64,000 bases of DNA, taken from NCBI GenBank assembly GCA_046331245.1, contig JAXLRH010000001.1, positions 1 to 64,000 of the forward strand, in the 5' to 3' direction. Numbering within the stretch: position 1 is the first letter of the stretch; each line of letters starts with the position of its first letter. The notes under the pieces are model-generated. The model made no database searches and had not been told where the DNA came from. It was given only the letters and a program-made list of their open reading frames with translations. The DNA comes from SSF14 sp046331245. GTDB lineage: Bacteria; Actinomycetota; Acidimicrobiia; Acidimicrobiales; Microtrichaceae. Positions 54,434-63,060 of this stretch are shown here, piece after piece. The position numbers and the translations under genes are program-made.

Positions 54434-55390
54434 ATGTTCCACCAACTCACGAGCGGAGAGGCCGGGCCCGAGCCCGCCGAGCTGCAACGACGACTCGAGA
54501 GCCTCGGGTTCCTGGCGCCTGCAGCCGATGTCGACGCCACACGCGACGCGATCATCGAGTTCCAGCGCTCGCGCGGGCTCGACGAGAGCGGCGTCTGCGA
54601 CGACCACACGTGGCGCGCCCTGCTCGAGGCCGAACACCAGTTCGGTGCGCGCCCGCTCTACCTCACCTCGCCGATGTTGCGGGGCGACGACGTGGCGACG
54701 TTGCAGCTGCGGCTGGGCTCGCTCGGCTTCAACGCCGGTCGCGTCGACGGCATCTTCGGGCCGAGCACGCAGACCGCCCTTCGCGAGTTCCAACGCAACG
54801 TCGACCTCGTGGTCGACGGCGTCTGCGCACGCGACACCGTGTCGCAGTTGAACCGGCTCGCATCACGAATCAGCAGCGTGTCGATCGCCGGCATCCGTGA
54901 GCGGGAGAACCTCCGCGGCCGGTCCACCGATCTCGCCGGGCTTCGAGTCGCGATCTGTCATCAGGGCCACGACGGAGGGCTCGCCGGCGCGCTCGGCGCA
55001 GACCTGCACCTGGCCGAGGCCGTCGTCACGCTCATGAGCGACGACGACTGGTCGGTGCTCGCGACCGCCTCGAACGAGTTCCACGCCGACGTCTGCATCG
55101 CGCTCGAGATCATCGACACGCCATCGCTCGAGGTGGCCTTCTTCGGCACCGAGGGCTTCCAGTCCGAGGCCGGCAAGGTGCTCGCCGAGGCCCTGTTGCG
55201 CCAGCTCCCCCATCCGCCGGGTTGGGGCCCGGGCATCGCCCACGGCATGCGCCTGCCGATCCTCCGGGAGACCCGGTGCCCGACGGTTCGACTCCGGCTG
55301 GGCCCGCGATCCGACGTGACCGAGATGCAGTCGCTGCTCGTCGCAGCGGCAAACCGCGGCCTGCGCGCCTGGATCCGTCAGTCGTCCTGA
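54434..55390 (+). CDS. cwlM: CwlM-like protein: peptidoglycan-binding repeats and degenerate amidase
   Basis: A 318-residue cytoplasmic-looking protein (no signal peptide). Two peptidoglycan-binding-type repeats fill about 10-150. An N-acetylmuramoyl-L-alanine amidase (Amidase_3) fold follows at about 165-310. The amidase zinc and catalytic residues are mostly replaced: the His of 'SIHAN' is Glu in the matching 'IALEI', and the last catalytic Glu is missing. This fits CwlM, the inactive amidase that activates MurA when phosphorylated by PknB. Position between trxA and parB is the mycobacterial cwlM position. Start ATG 54434; TTG 54422 is possible. Confidence 0.82.
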   Translation: MFHQLTSGEAGPEPAELQRRLESLGFLAPAADVDATRDAIIEFQRSRGLDESGVCDDHTWRALLEAEHQFGARPLYLTSPMLRGDDVATLQLRLGSLGFNAGRVDGIFGPSTQTALREFQRNVDLVVDGVCARDTVSQLNRLASRISSVSIAGIRERENLRGRSTDLAGLRVAICHQGHDGGLAGALGADLHLAEAVVTLMSDDDWSVLATASNEFHADVCIALEIIDTPSLEVAFFGTEGFQSEAGKVLAEALLRQLPHPPGWGPGIAHGMRLPILRETRCPTVRLRLGPRSDVTEMQSLLVAAANRGLRAWIRQSS

Positions 55391-55527
55391 CGGCTCGACC
55401 TCAGGTCGAAGGACGCATCGACCGCCCCGTCGAGCCTGTCCCTCAACCGGAGATTCGAGTTATCCCCACCTTTAGTCACAGGCTGTGGATGACGGTTGGG
55501 GCCACGATTCCCGTGGAACCCTGAGGT

Positions 55528-56427
55528 TCAGCTTCCGGCGGAGTTGATGATCCGGTAGATGCGCTCGAGGTCCTCGAGATTCGCGAACTCGATGTTCATC
55601 TTGCCCTTCTTCGCCCCCATCTCCACCTTGACGCGGGTGTCGAGACGGGCGGACAGCAGCTCCTCGAGCTCGAGGAGCCCGGGGGGACGGAGGCGGCGAC
55701 GGTCGGGCTTCGGCTCGTTGCCACTCGGGGCGAGCTGAGCCTCGATCTCCTCGCGCTCACGGATGATCTGCTCGGTGGCCCGAACGGACAGGTCCTCCGC
55801 GACGATGCGCTTCGCCAGCGCCTCCTGGTAGGCGCGGTCGGGACTCGACAGCAGGACCTTTGCGTGGCCCGCGGAGATCGAGCCGTCGCTGAGGGCGCGC
55901 TGCACCGCCGGCGGCAACTGGAACAGACGCAGCAGGTTCGCCACCGCGCTCCGGCTCTTACCGACGCGCTTCGCGGCCTGCTCCTGGGTGAGACCGAAGT
56001 CCTCGATCAGCTGCTGGTAGGCAGCCGCCTCCTCCAGCGGGTTCAGGTCGGCGCGGTGCAGGTTCTCCACGACCGCCTGCTCGAGCGAGCCCAGCTCCTC
56101 GACGCTCTTCACCACGGCGGGAATGGTCGTGAGCCCGGCGCGTCGAGCCGCACGCCAACGGCGCTCGCCGGCGATCAGCTCGAACTGTCCAGGATCGTCG
56201 GCCGGCCGGACGAGGACCGGCTGGAGAACGCCGAGCGAGCGGATCGACTCGACGAGGGAGTTCAGCGACTCCTCGTCGAACACGGTCCGGGGCTGATGGC
56301 GGTTCGCCTGGATGCTGCTGACGGGCAGCTCCTGGAGCCCGTCGGGCGACACCGCGCCCGGCGATGTCGCTCCCTCGGTGGGAATGAGCGCTCCGAGGCC
56401 CTTTCCGAGACCGCTACGTCGAGACAC
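55528..56427 (-). CDS. parB: Chromosome-partitioning protein ParB
   Basis: A 299-residue ParB with the N-terminal CTPase/ParB domain ('LPVSSIQANRHQPRTVFDEESLNSLVESIRSLGVLQPVLVRP', 'GERRWRAA', 'ENLHRADLNPLEEA'), the helix-turn-helix that reads parS ('LTQEQAAKRVGKSRSAVANLLRL') and a C-terminal dimerisation region. GTG 56427 lies inside parA's last codons. It spreads from the two parS sites at 57824-57903. Confidence 0.97.
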   Translation of the reverse strand: MSRRSGLGKGLGALIPTEGATSPGAVSPDGLQELPVSSIQANRHQPRTVFDEESLNSLVESIRSLGVLQPVLVRPADDPGQFELIAGERRWRAARRAGLTTIPAVVKSVEELGSLEQAVVENLHRADLNPLEEAAAYQQLIEDFGLTQEQAAKRVGKSRSAVANLLRLFQLPPAVQRALSDGSISAGHAKVLLSSPDRAYQEALAKRIVAEDLSVRATEQIIREREEIEAQLAPSGNEPKPDRRRLRPPGLLELEELLSARLDTRVKVEMGAKKGKMNIEFANLEDLERIYRIINSAGS

Positions 56428-57715
56428 GATGAACCTCCCGGGCCAACTCGCGATAGGCGACCGCTCCCCTCGAACTCGGGTCGAAGGTCGTGATCGGCTG
56501 CCCGTACGAGGGCGCCTCCGACAACCGGATGTTGCGGGGGATCACGTTCCGGCACACCAGGTTGCCGAAGTGCTCGCGCACCTCCGTCGACACCTGTTCG
56601 GCCAGCTTCGTCCGCCCGTCGTACATCACGAGGATGATCGAGCTCAGTTCGAGGCTGGTGTTCAGATTCCGTTGCACCAGGTTGATGTTGCGGATCAGCT
56701 GCCCGAGACCTTCCAGCGCGTAGTACTCGCACTGGATCGGCACCATCACCTCGTCGGCGGCAGCGAGCGCGTTCACCGTGAGCAGGCCGAGCGACGGCGG
56801 ACAGTCGATGAGGACGTAGTCGTAGTCGTCCTTCACCCGGTTGATCGCGTTGCGCAGTCGCATCTCACGACTCATCGCCGGCACCAGCTCGATCTCGGCA
56901 CCAGCGAGATCGAGGCTCGCCGGAGCGATGAACAGGTTCTTCACCGACGTCGACTCGACGCAGTCCTCGAGGGGCACCTCCGCCAGCAGGACGTCGTACA
57001 CCGAGTAGTCGAGCGCTCGTGAATTGATTCCCAATCCGGTGGTGGCGTTGCCCTGCGGATCCAGATCGATGATCAGGGTGCGGTGATCCTGCTCGGCGAG
57101 TGCAGCGCCCAAGTTGATCGTGGTCGTGGTCTTGCCCACGCCGCCCTTCTGGTTCGCCAGCGCGATCACTCGGGGGAGCGGGCGCTCCTTCAAGGGAACC
57201 TCGGGCTCGGGCTCCACTGCTGCGTCGACGACGTCGTCGTCAGCGTCCTCTTCTACCTCGGAGTCCGCGCGGTCGTCGGTACGGCCGTCAGCACCGTGGT
57301 CGTCCGCATGGGGAGTGTCGGCACCGTGGTCGGCAGGGTGGTCGCCGGCATCGTCGTCTCCACGGTGGTCGTCGATGTGGTCGGCGGCGCTCCCGGGTGC
57401 ATCGGTCACGGGATCGGGGTGGCCCAGCTCATCGTGGGGCTGGTGGGCTGACTCGGGTTCAGTCGAATGGTCCTCGGGCTGGAGTTCCCCAGCCGGCGCG
57501 CTGGTGTCGTGCGGTGAAGACGCTGCCGGCGTCGGTTCCGAGCGCATCGGCTCCGACGGCGTCACGGGCGTCGCTTCGAATCCGCCGACGGTATGAGTGT
57601 CGGGCGCAGGAGCGGGGGCCTCGGGCTGGTCCTTGTGCGCGTCGTTGTTCGACCGTGAGGAGCGGCCCCACGCGCCGCGCCATCCGTAGTCTGACCGGGA
57701 CTCACCATTCGTCAC
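56414..57715 (-). CDS. parA: Chromosome-partitioning ATPase ParA with a long acidic N-terminal extension
   Basis: Walker-type ATPase that moves ParB-bound origins. The catalytic part is the last 255 residues: 'IALANQKGGVGKTTTTINLGAALA' (deviant Walker A), 'LIIDLDPQGNATTGLG' and 'YVLIDCPPSLGLLTVNALAAADEV'. About 180 residues precede it, rich in Asp, His, Ala and Pro with little expected structure. ParA normally needs at most about 60 residues there. GTG 57715 is used; GTG 57730 would add five residues. It overlaps parB by 14 bases. Confidence 0.95.
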   Translation of the reverse strand: MTNGESRSDYGWRGAWGRSSRSNNDAHKDQPEAPAPAPDTHTVGGFEATPVTPSEPMRSEPTPAASSPHDTSAPAGELQPEDHSTEPESAHQPHDELGHPDPVTDAPGSAADHIDDHRGDDDAGDHPADHGADTPHADDHGADGRTDDRADSEVEEDADDDVVDAAVEPEPEVPLKERPLPRVIALANQKGGVGKTTTTINLGAALAEQDHRTLIIDLDPQGNATTGLGINSRALDYSVYDVLLAEVPLEDCVESTSVKNLFIAPASLDLAGAEIELVPAMSREMRLRNAINRVKDDYDYVLIDCPPSLGLLTVNALAAADEVMVPIQCEYYALEGLGQLIRNINLVQRNLNTSLELSSIILVMYDGRTKLAEQVSTEVREHFGNLVCRNVIPRNIRLSEAPSYGQPITTFDPSSRGAVAYRELAREVHRVST

Positions 57716-57823
57716 TTCGACTCCAACCACAAGAAGGTGCGGGGAACCACCGCTGTGCCATCTTCGTGGGTGACCCCTCGCGAGTCAAGGACCGTGCCCG
57801 GTGACACGCCTGCCCCCCTCCGA

Positions 57824-57839
57824 CGTTCCACGTGGAACA
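57824..57839. promoter_or_regulatory. parS site 1
   Basis: The palindrome GTTCCACGTGGAAC (57825-57838) with flanking C and A is a near match to actinobacterial parS (TGTTTCACGTGAAACA). It lies in the parA-rsmG spacer, 66 bases from the second copy. Confidence 0.92.
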
Positions 57840-57888
57840 CAGACCAGGTGACGGACCGGCAGGCAGGCCGAGTGACGGACCGCCGGAG

Positions 57889-57904
57889 CGTTCCACGTGG
57901 AACA
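57889..57904. promoter_or_regulatory. parS site 2
   Basis: A second perfect GTTCCACGTGGAAC (57890-57903), flanked by C and A. Two sites so close to parA, a few kilobases from oriC, are the nucleation points for ParB. Confidence 0.92.
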
Positions 57905-57926
57905 CGTGGCGGGCGACGCAGGCGCG

Positions 57927-58538
57927 TCAGAAGCGCGGCTTACGACCAGGGACGCCGACCGCGCGTGGCACGTCCTCCAGCCCGGGCGTCACGCAGACCA
58001 ACTCTCGGACATTGGATGCCTCGAACTCGTGCACCTCCCCGAGTCGGAGGCCGACAGCCGCCACGCCCTCGGCCGGCCAGCGATCGGGAAGGTGTTCCGG
58101 CTCACTGACGAGGAGCCGTCCGCCTTGTTCCAGGAAACCGGCGGCGCACTCGGCGGTGACGGCCGGGGCCCCGAACGAGCGGGCCACCACCATGTCGAAG
58201 CGCCCGCGGAGGTGCGGAGTCCAGGCCAGATTCTCGGCGCGGCCCAGTTCCACCGTGACCCGCTCCTCCACCCCCAGCTCACGGACGGCCGAACGCAGGA
58301 AGGCGACCCGTCGCTCGTTGGCGTCGAGCAGGGTGATGTGGACATCCGGCACCGACACGGCGATGACCAGCCCTGGGACGCCACCACCCGATCCCAGATC
58401 GAGCAGCCGTTCAGCGGTCGCAGCGAGTTGGACGAAGCCCTGGGCATGAGCAAGGTGCGACTCCACGGTGCCGGGACCGAGGAACCCGAGGCTGCGGCTG
58501 CGCTCCAGGACCTCGCCGAGCGTCGACCGGTTCGTCAC
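57927..58538 (-). CDS. rsmG: 16S rRNA (guanine527-N7)-methyltransferase RsmG (GidB)
   Basis: A 203-residue methyltransferase with the SAM loop 'LLDLGSGGGVPGLVIA', 'LLDANERRVAFLR' and 'VVARSFG'. Its loss gives low-level streptomycin resistance in related bacteria. Start GTG 58538. It lies between jag and the parS sites, as in most bacteria. Confidence 0.95.
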   Translation of the reverse strand: MTNRSTLGEVLERSRSLGFLGPGTVESHLAHAQGFVQLAATAERLLDLGSGGGVPGLVIAVSVPDVHITLLDANERRVAFLRSAVRELGVEERVTVELGRAENLAWTPHLRGRFDMVVARSFGAPAVTAECAAGFLEQGGRLLVSEPEHLPDRWPAEGVAAVGLRLGEVHEFEASNVRELVCVTPGLEDVPRAVGVPGRKPRF

Positions 58539-58563
58539 GTCGCAGATGGTAGCCCGAACGCGA

Positions 58564-58593
58564 CGATGCCCCGCTCGGGCGAGCGGGGCATCG
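58564..58593. terminator. Long hairpin between jag and rsmG
   Basis: CGATGCCCCGCTCG (58564-58577) pairs with CGAGCGGGGCATCG (58580-58593), a 14-bp perfect stem. It follows jag by about 40 bases on the minus strand. No T-run is seen. Confidence 0.6.
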
Positions 58594-58633
58594 TGTCGGA
58601 CGAACCGGAGTGTCCTCCGGATGGTGCCGGGTG

Positions 58634-59494
58634 TCAGTTCGGGCTGAGCACCACGCGACGGACGGGATCCTCACCCTCGGAGTGGGTGCGGAGGTCCGGG
58701 GCGGTCTCGGCAACACGATCGTGCACGAGCTTCCGCTCGCCGGCGAGCACCACGTCGAGCACGTGCGGACGACCGGTCGAGCGAACCTGCTCCACCACGT
58801 CGTCGACGAGGAGCTCGAGGTTCGGTCGACGCGACGCTCGGTAACCGCCGACGTCGAGCTTGAAGCGCGGCGTGGAGCCGCCCGACGCGACGTGCTGGAG
58901 ACGGGTGCGCGTGAGCTCCTCGATGGCGGAGATGACGCCACCTCGGGGGCCGATGAGACGGCCGAGGTTCTCGCCGTTGATCTCGGCGCTCAGGTCGCCG
59001 TCCTCGTCGATCGTGATCTCGACGGTTGCCGCGGTCCCGAAGGAATCGAGCAGGCCCGTGAGGAATGCCGACGACTCCTGCTTGGCGATCTCGCTGTCGA
59101 GGCGGGGGCCCAGGTCTTCGCGGGGTGCCCGCTCCTCGCGACGGGGGCGGTCCTCCCGAGGCGCGCGCTCCTGGCGCTGCTTCGGAGCGGCGGCCTCCTT
59201 CGGCGCGTCCTTGGTGTCGCCTGCGTCGTCCGCTGCGGGGGCAGCTGCTGCGGCGTCCCCGCCCTTGGACTTGGCGGGACGACGGCGACGATCGTCACGC
59301 GACGGCGGCGTCTTCGGCTTCACTCGGGCACGCACCCGGGCCTGCCCCTTGGTCCGGCCGAACAGGCCCGGCTTCGGGACCTCCAGCACGTCGAACTCGG
59401 TGTCGGACTCGTCCACGCCCAGCTGGTCGAGCAGGAGTTCCTTCGCCTCCTCGACCGTGCTCGCTGTCGTCTCTACCCATTCCATCGCTGTCAT
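58634..59494 (-). CDS. khpB: RNA-binding protein Jag/KhpB (SpoIIIJ-associated)
   Basis: A 286-residue protein with Jag-N at about 1-60 ('VEEAKELLLDQLGVDES'), a long linker of Lys/Arg/Glu-rich repeats, a KH domain with the 'LGRLIGPRGGVISA' GxxG loop near 170, and a C-terminal R3H domain. ATG overlaps the yidC stop. KhpB regulates cell-wall synthesis in Gram-positive bacteria. The charged linker is longer than in Bacillus. Confidence 0.94.
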   Translation of the reverse strand: MTAMEWVETTASTVEEAKELLLDQLGVDESDTEFDVLEVPKPGLFGRTKGQARVRARVKPKTPPSRDDRRRRPAKSKGGDAAAAAPAADDAGDTKDAPKEAAAPKQRQERAPREDRPRREERAPREDLGPRLDSEIAKQESSAFLTGLLDSFGTAATVEITIDEDGDLSAEINGENLGRLIGPRGGVISAIEELTRTRLQHVASGGSTPRFKLDVGGYRASRRPNLELLVDDVVEQVRSTGRPHVLDVVLAGERKLVHDRVAETAPDLRTHSEGEDPVRRVVLSPN

Positions 59495-60591
59495 CCTCTC
59501 TTGCTGTCCGAGGAGCCGGTACCGGGGCGAGATCTACCTGATGCCCTGGGGTCGCCGGACTTCCTGCCTGCCTGCGACGGTGAGGCGCCGCTGGCTTTCC
59601 GTTGAGCTGCTGCGCTCTTCGCCGACTTCGGCGTCGAGCTCGATCGTGCGGCGCCGTTGGCGCCCTTGGCCGCCGGCTTGTCGTTCGTCGACGTGGCCTT
59701 CGGCTTGGCGGCGGCCTTGCTCCCGCTGTCCTTCTCGGTGGCGGTGGCGTCGATCGCTTCGTGGTGTGGCGCGTACACCGCCTTCGTGATGTAGCCCTGC
59801 AGTCCGATGCGGCACAGACCCTGGACGAAGTAGTACAGCCCGAGGCCGGCGGGGAACTGGAACGAGAAGATCGGCAGCATGAACGGCAGGAACTTCATGA
59901 TCGCCTGCTGCTGCGGGTTCACCTGTGCGTTCTTGTTGCGACCCTGGATCTGGCGGTTCTGGATGATCTGGCTGCCGAGCATCAACGCCATCAGGATCAG
60001 GAACGGGATGGCCGTGCCGATGCCCAGACGGACGGCGTCGAGCGGGCTGAGCGACAGGTCCACGCCGAAGAAGTTCATCTTGGTGCTGGCCGCCAGCGAC
60101 TTGAACATGGCGCTCGAGCTGCTGAGGTGCTGCGGCGCGAACACCTGGTCGTGGAGCTTCCACGGGGCGAACGGTGCGTTCGTCGCGAGGTTGCCGGCGA
60201 CGCGACCGATGCCGGCGCCGCTGTAGGCGCTCCGGGTCGTGATGCCACGGAGCACCTGGTAGAGCACGATGAAGATGGGCGCCTGCATGAGGACCGGCAC
60301 GCACCCGCTCAGCGGGTTGATGCCGTTCTCCTTGTAGAAGGCCATCATCTCGGTGTTGAGACGCTCGCGGTCGTCCTTGTACTTCGCCTGCAGCTTCTTG
60401 AGCTCGGGCTGGTGGCGCTGCATCTGCAGCATCGAGCGCGTGCTCTTCAGCGTGAGCGGTGCGGTGACCGCCATGACGATGACGGTGAGCAGCACGATGG
60501 CGCCGCCGTAGCTGTCCGTCGCCTGGTAGAGCCAGCCGAGGAAGTCGGCCACGATCTTGAAGAAGCCTTCGAAAATGCTTGCTGCGATCAT
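59491..60591 (-). CDS. yidC: Membrane protein insertase YidC
   Basis: Inserts membrane proteins alone or with SecYEG. It is 366 residues long and has the YidC core of five helices ('YQATDSYGGAIVLLTVIVMAVTAPLTLKSTRSM', 'GCVPVLMQAPIFIVLYQVLR', 'MKFLPFMLPIFSFQFPAGLGLYYFV'). The first helix is at the N-terminus, as in Gram-positive types. The last 80 residues are Ala/Lys/Ser-rich and likely bind ribosomes. Confidence 0.96.
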   Translation of the reverse strand: MIAASIFEGFFKIVADFLGWLYQATDSYGGAIVLLTVIVMAVTAPLTLKSTRSMLQMQRHQPELKKLQAKYKDDRERLNTEMMAFYKENGINPLSGCVPVLMQAPIFIVLYQVLRGITTRSAYSGAGIGRVAGNLATNAPFAPWKLHDQVFAPQHLSSSSAMFKSLAASTKMNFFGVDLSLSPLDAVRLGIGTAIPFLILMALMLGSQIIQNRQIQGRNKNAQVNPQQQAIMKFLPFMLPIFSFQFPAGLGLYYFVQGLCRIGLQGYITKAVYAPHHEAIDATATEKDSGSKAAAKPKATSTNDKPAAKGANGAARSSSTPKSAKSAAAQRKASGASPSQAGRKSGDPRASGRSRPGTGSSDSKRG

Positions 60592-60831
60592 CTATCTGCC
60601 TCTCAGAGGGGGAACCGGGTCGTATCCCTGGCCGCCCCAGGGGTGACAACGGGCAAGTCGGCGTACGGCGAGCGCGCTCCCGCGGAGCGCACCGTGGGTG
60701 GCGATCGACTCCGCGGCGTAGGTGGAGCACGAGGGGTCGAAACGACACGGCGACGGGCGTCCTGCGACGACGTACTGGTAGCCGCGGATCAACGCCAGCA
60801 GCGGCTTCGTCGTCCAGCTGCGGGCAGTCAC
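60592..60831 (-). CDS. yidD: Membrane protein insertion efficiency factor YidD
   Basis: A 79-residue YidD with the hallmark 'CRFDPSCSTYAAESI' (two Cys) and 'RLARCHPWGGQGYDPVP'. It sits between rnpA and yidC, as always. It overlaps rnpA by four bases. Confidence 0.95.
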   Translation of the reverse strand: MTARSWTTKPLLALIRGYQYVVAGRPSPCRFDPSCSTYAAESIATHGALRGSALAVRRLARCHPWGGQGYDPVPPLRGR

Positions 60832-61157
60832 GCGTGGACTCCGGCAACCAAACGGGTCAGATGGTGCTGAAGTTCAGTGAAAGTTGCCGTGGAGGCCTCT
60901 GGAGAGGCCACGACCAGGTACCATCCGGGGCGCACGCTCCCGGCACGGTCGAGCGCCGACAGGATGGCGCGCAACCGACGCCGGACACGGTTGCGGGTCA
61001 CGGCGTTGCCCACCGATCGTCCGATCGCATACGCCACCCGGACTCGGTCGGAGTCGTCATCGATTGCACAACGAAGGCCAAGCGGGCCGCTTCGACGAAT
61101 TCGACCGGCATCGCGCAGGAGTGCGAACTCCCGACGCTGCCCGATCGACTCGATCAA
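60828..61157 (-). CDS. rnpA: Ribonuclease P protein component
   Basis: A 109-residue RnpA with the RNR motif region 'IGRSVGNAVTRNRVRRRLRAI' and a Phe near the start in 'GQRREFALLRDAG'. TTG 61157 is the first start in frame before the conserved N-terminus and overlaps the rpmH stop (TTGA). Longer readings to 61304 would run through rpmH. Confidence 0.93.
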   Translation of the reverse strand: MIESIGQRREFALLRDAGRIRRSGPLGLRCAIDDDSDRVRVAYAIGRSVGNAVTRNRVRRRLRAILSALDRAGSVRPGWYLVVASPEASTATFTELQHHLTRLVAGVHA

Positions 61158-61288
61158 GCGCTCAGCTTGTGCCGGCCCTTGAGCCGACGGGAGCGGATCA
61201 CGTTGCGACCCGCTCGATCGGACATGCGCTGCCGGAAGCCGTGCTTCTTGGAACGGCGCCGGTTGTTGGGCTGAAACGTGCGTTTCAC
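61154..61288 (-). CDS. rpmH: 50S ribosomal protein L34
   Basis: A 44-residue basic protein beginning 'KRTFQPNNRRRSKKHGFRQRMS', the L34 signature. GTG 61288 follows an AGGAG ribosome site. It is the first gene of the leftward rpmH-rnpA-yidD-yidC-jag-rsmG unit. Confidence 0.96.
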   Translation of the reverse strand: MKRTFQPNNRRRSKKHGFRQRMSDRAGRNVIRSRRLKGRHKLSA

Positions 61289-61635
61289 GGTAGATCTCCT
61301 GCAAGGGGTTGCGGTCCGTGACGCTTGGGCGGCGAGGGACGCCGACACCTCGTGATCAGCCGATTCGTCGCGGCAAACCGATCATCCCGACACGGATCCC
61401 GAGATGATAGAACCCCTGGCCCACCGCCGCCAACCGTGGGGCCCGACGTTTCACGCCACCCGCCCGGAGCGCTGCAGCTCCAGATTGAACGCAGAGCCCG
61501 ACGTGCTAGGGTTCGCGGTTCTGCGGCCGAGGGTCGCACGGGCGTCGAGAAACATTCATCACTCGCCAGCCGGTCGGCGGTTGGCGTTCTCCACAGCTGT
61601 GGACGCTGCTGTGGATGATGAGAGGTGGGCCAAAC
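61289..61635. promoter_or_regulatory. rpmH-dnaA divergent promoter region with DnaA boxes
   Basis: A 347-base spacer with no gene I can support. Near its right end TTCTCCACA (61587-61595), TGTGGACGC (61598-61606) and TGTGGATGA (61610-61618) are close to the DnaA box TTATCCACA or its complement. They lie upstream of dnaA, as expected for autoregulation by DnaA. The left part should hold the rpmH promoter, which I cannot locate with certainty. Confidence 0.65.
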
Positions 61636-63060
61636 GTGACTGTCGTGAATCCGGCGGAAATCCTGTGGACAGCCGCCGGAAAGATCCTGAGCGATCAGGT
61701 CTCCGAAGTCGTGTGGTTGGCAGTGTTCAGCGAGACCTACGGCCTCTATCTCGACGAGAACTGCCTCACGATATCCGTTCCCAACTCGTTCGTGAGGGAC
61801 CGTATCGATCAGCGCTACCGCGAGTTGGCCCTGGCGGCGATCGCCGACGTCGGTCACCCCAGCCTCGGTCTCGAGCTGCGGCTCGCCGACCCGGTTCCCG
61901 GCGAGAGCGACGCCGATTTCGAGGACGATCTGTCCTCCTTGGCGTCCGACGCCATCGAACCGAGCGCTCCGACCCTGTTCCCGACGACCCCGGTCGCCCC
62001 GGAGCGAGAGCCGACCGGCGCGCTGCCGCAGGAGCGTGCCGCCAACCTCAACGCCAAGTACTCCTTCGGTTCGTTCGTGATCGGGCCGTCCAACCGGTTC
62101 GCGCACGCCGCGGCGCTGTCGGTCGCCGAACGTCCGGCCGCGTCGTACAACCCGCTGTTCGTCTACGGCTCGGCCGGGCTCGGCAAGACCCACCTGCTGC
62201 AGGCGATCGCCCACTACGTCAACCAGAACTACCCCGAGGCACTGGTCCGCTACATCTCCACCGAGACCCTCCTCAACGAGTTCATCGACGCGATCCGCAA
62301 CAACCGCCAGGCCGAGTTCAAGCACCGCTACCGCGAGATCGACGTGCTGCTCGTCGACGACGTGCAGTTCATGGAGGGCAAGGAGCAGCTCCAGGAGGAG
62401 TTCTTCCACACCTTCAACACGCTGCACCAGGCCAATCGCCAGATCGTGCTCAGCTCCGATCGTCCGCCCGACGCCGTGGCCACGCTGGAAGATCGTCTTC
62501 GCAGCCGGTTCAAGATGGGCCTCGTCACCGACATCCAGCCGCCGAACTTCGAGACCCGCCTCGCGATCCTCCGGAAGAAGGCAGAGCAGGGCAACACGCC
62601 GATCCCCAGCACGGTGCTGGAGTTCATCGCGACCCACGTCACCAACAACATCCGCGAGCTCGAGGGCGCACTCAACCGCGTCACCGCCTACGCGGCCCTG
62701 AACCAGACCGATCTCACGATCGAAGACGCCGAGCGCGTGCTGGGCGACATCGTGAAGTCGCACAAGCGGCAGATCACGCCGGCGCTGATCATGGAGACCA
62801 CCGCCGCCCGCTTCAACTTCACGGTCGCCGAGCTGCAGGCACAGGATCGCCGCCGCCCGCTGGTCATGGCACGGCAGATCGCCATGTACCTCTTCCGTGA
62901 GCTCACCGAGCTGAGCTATCCCGAGATCGCCAAGGAGTTCGGCGGGCGGGACCACACGACGATCATCTACGGCTTCGACAAGATCAAGGCGCTGATGGCC
63001 GAACGGCACTCCGTGTACGACGACGTCACGTCCCTCATCCACGAGATCAAGGCCGGTTGA
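61636..63060 (+). CDS. dnaA: Chromosomal replication initiator DnaA
   Basis: Initiator ATPase that melts oriC, 474 residues. Domain I at about 1-80; acidic domain II; AAA+ domain III with Walker A 'VYGSAGLGKTHLL' near 180 and Walker B 'DVLLVDDVQFM'; and domain IV with the DnaA signature 'GGRDHTTIIYGFDKI'. GTG 61636 is preferred because an AGAGGTGG site lies about ten bases upstream; the ATGs at 61615/61618 overlap a DnaA box and that ribosome site. Confidence 0.97.
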   Translation: MTVVNPAEILWTAAGKILSDQVSEVVWLAVFSETYGLYLDENCLTISVPNSFVRDRIDQRYRELALAAIADVGHPSLGLELRLADPVPGESDADFEDDLSSLASDAIEPSAPTLFPTTPVAPEREPTGALPQERAANLNAKYSFGSFVIGPSNRFAHAAALSVAERPAASYNPLFVYGSAGLGKTHLLQAIAHYVNQNYPEALVRYISTETLLNEFIDAIRNNRQAEFKHRYREIDVLLVDDVQFMEGKEQLQEEFFHTFNTLHQANRQIVLSSDRPPDAVATLEDRLRSRFKMGLVTDIQPPNFETRLAILRKKAEQGNTPIPSTVLEFIATHVTNNIRELEGALNRVTAYAALNQTDLTIEDAERVLGDIVKSHKRQITPALIMETTAARFNFTVAELQAQDRRRPLVMARQIAMYLFRELTELSYPEIAKEFGGRDHTTIIYGFDKIKALMAERHSVYDDVTSLIHEIKAG

